Source of the DNA: RYN-230 sp963713815
GTDB taxonomy: Bacteria; Actinomycetota; Actinomycetes; Streptosporangiales; Streptosporangiaceae
Direction of reading: 5' to 3'
Assembly (NCBI GenBank): GCA_963713815.1
Contig: CAVQNH010000045.1
Span: 344,373 to 408,372, forward strand
Length of the DNA: 64,000 nucleotides
Of the stretch, positions 62,968 to 64,000 are shown in pieces. A program made the translations under genes and the position numbers. How positions within the stretch are numbered: position 1 is the first letter of the stretch; every line of letters starts with the position of its first letter. The notes below the pieces were generated by a model. The model had not been told where the DNA came from, searched no databases, and saw only the letters and a list, made by a program, of their open reading frames with translations.

Positions 62968-64000
62968 ATGCGGATTGCTGTGATGGCCACCGGTGCCGTG
63001 GGCGGCTACTTCGGTGCCCGGCTGGCGCAGGCTGGTCACGAGGTGGCGTTCGTGGCCCGCGGGCGGCAGCTCGAAGCGCTGCGCGCCCGCGGGCTGCGCG
63101 TGTACAGCCCGCTCGGGGACGTGCACCTGCCGGACATCGAGGTCACCGACGAGCCGGCCGGGATCGGCGCCGTAGACCTCGTGCTGTTCACCGTGAAGCT
63201 GTGGGACACGATGGAGGCAGCCGACGCCATCAAGCCGCTGCTCGGCGGAAACACTGCCGTGGTGTCGTTCCAGAACGGCGTGGTGAAGGACGATATCCTG
63301 CGTCAGGCTCTGGGCGCCGGGCACATCATCGGCGGCGTATGCTACGTCGCCGCTACCATCGCCGAGCCTGGAGTCATCCGTCATTCCGGCACGCTCGCGA
63401 AGCTGGTGTTCGGCGAGTACGACGGCTCGCTGTCGCCGCGCGTGCGGCAGTTCCGTGATGCCTGCGCGGACGCCGGCATCGACGCTGAGATCAGCGACCG
63501 GATCGAGCAGGCGATCTGGGAGAAGTTCGTCTTCCTGGTCGGGGTGTCCGGCACCACCAGCCTGGCCCGCTCGGCCATCGGCCCGATCCGCAGCCATCCG
63601 CGCTCGCGTGCTTTCCTGCACGACGTCATGGAGGAGGTCGTGCAGGTCGCCCGCGCCCAGGGGGTGCCGTTGCCCGCCGGCTACGCCGATGAGCGGCTCG
63701 CCTTTGTCGACCAGCTGCCCACCGGCATGACCTCCTCGATGTACCACGACCTCGAGCAGGGCAACCGCCTCGAAGTTGACTGGCTCAGCGGCGACGTGGT
63801 CCAGCGCGGAACCCGGCTGGGCGTAGCAACGCCGCGCAACCGGGCAATCTCCGACATCCTCTCGATCTACAGCGGGGGCTCACACGACATCGAGAGTTCC
63901 CATAAGCCCCGCCGCCGCGCTCGCGATTCCTTCCGCTTTCCCATTAGGCGCGCCGCCTCGCGGGTTCAGCTTCCTCGCCTGGTACCTCTTCACCGGGGGT
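62968..64000 (+). CDS. Ketopantoate reductase-like (ApbA/PanE) oxidoreductase, runs off the right edge
   Basis: ATG 62968 follows GAAGGAAGG. MRIAVMATGAVGGYFGARLA is the NADPH-binding loop; FTVKLWDTMEAADAIKPLL and SFQNGVVKDDIL follow. EQAIWEKFVFLVGVSGTTSL carries the catalytic Lys, and LEQGNRLEVDWLSGDVVQRG the conserved Glu and Gly. VATPRNRAISDILSIYSGG, near residue 305, is where the family normally ends. The frame continues without a stop into basic sequence to position 64000, so the true end is either a missed stop through an indel or a C-terminal extension. Role in pantothenate synthesis or in reduction of another 2-oxo acid. Confidence 0.88.
   Translation, partial: MRIAVMATGAVGGYFGARLAQAGHEVAFVARGRQLEALRARGLRVYSPLGDVHLPDIEVTDEPAGIGAVDLVLFTVKLWDTMEAADAIKPLLGGNTAVVSFQNGVVKDDILRQALGAGHIIGGVCYVAATIAEPGVIRHSGTLAKLVFGEYDGSLSPRVRQFRDACADAGIDAEISDRIEQAIWEKFVFLVGVSGTTSLARSAIGPIRSHPRSRAFLHDVMEEVVQVARAQGVPLPAGYADERLAFVDQLPTGMTSSMYHDLEQGNRLEVDWLSGDVVQRGTRLGVATPRNRAISDILSIYSGGSHDIESSHKPRRRARDSFRFPIRRAASRVQLPRLVPLHRG

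Overview
The window reads as chromosome of a high-GC actinomycete. Reading frames are long, with G/C-rich third positions, frequent GTG starts and purine-rich ribosome binding sites. The gene families also fit: three DUF574 (Methyltransf_19) methyltransferases, F420/PPOX-type flavin proteins, an Lsr2-type nucleoid protein, DUF1707 and DUF1684 proteins, paired DHA2 exporters, a NarL-type histidine kinase and VapBC/MazEF modules. I cannot name the genus. I see no rRNA, tRNA, CRISPR array, integrase or transposase, so this looks like an ordinary chromosome arm with many small regulator-plus-target modules.

Layout. 1-8.2 kb (all minus): the 3'-truncated copy of a sacsin/HSP90-like ATPase gene, then three secreted proteins (GH18 chitinase-like, a double F5/8C-domain beta-helix protein, an M1-like metallopeptidase). 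A perfect 45-bp palindrome lies upstream of the chitinase. 8.3-11.3 kb: PPOX flavin protein, DUF574 methyltransferase, TetR and MarR regulators. 11.4-16.7 kb: an esterase divergent from the MarR gene, then two DHA2 drug exporters divergent from a double-HTH Lrp/AsnC regulator. 17-21.4 kb: F420/NADP oxidoreductase, cupin, second DUF574 methyltransferase, L-2-hydroxyglutarate oxidase, VapBC-type toxin-antitoxin. 21.5-24.5 kb: p-aminobenzoate synthesis genes laid out as PabB, PabC and PabA, with PabC and PabA in one reading frame. 24.5-28.4 kb: MscS channel, MarR-type regulators, small membrane protein, GyrI-like protein, a LuxR remnant.

28.5-38.6 kb: a DeoR regulator coupled to an MFS transporter, a GNAT enzyme, a TPR-like anchored protein, then a sugar-utilisation locus. 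In that locus a LacI repressor is divergent from a solute-binding protein, two permeases and a GH42 beta-galactosidase. No ATPase is encoded, so a shared MsiK-type ATPase elsewhere is likely. CelR-like operators sit in the shared promoter region. 38.6-48.4 kb: PPOX protein, PhoD-like phosphatase, DUF1684, MFS, SRPBCC, SDR, Lsr2-type protein, LuxR remnant, third DUF574 methyltransferase, questin-oxidase-like protein and a small P-loop ATPase. 48.5-53.5 kb: VIT-type transporter, DHA2 exporter, orphan histidine kinase overlapping a DUF1707 protein, MazEF, cupin, universal stress protein. 53.6-59.5 kb: a stretch with broken genes (RibD_C remnant, luciferase-like monooxygenase with an internal deletion, LysR tail) around an SMP-30 protein and a large DUF4062-STAND-TPR protein, which is the best candidate for a defence-type system. 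59.5-64 kb: PLP aminotransferase, membrane protein with a possibly leaderless promoter, cupin, thioredoxin-fold protein, and a ketopantoate-reductase-like gene running off the right edge.

A caution on quality. About thirty frameshifts are visible. They are concentrated in the first 10 kb and occur in otherwise well-conserved genes with almost no nonsense codons. Most therefore look like consensus indels rather than real decay. I annotate such genes as CDS with the breaks noted, and reserve 'pseudogene' for truncations and deletions that single-base errors cannot explain.
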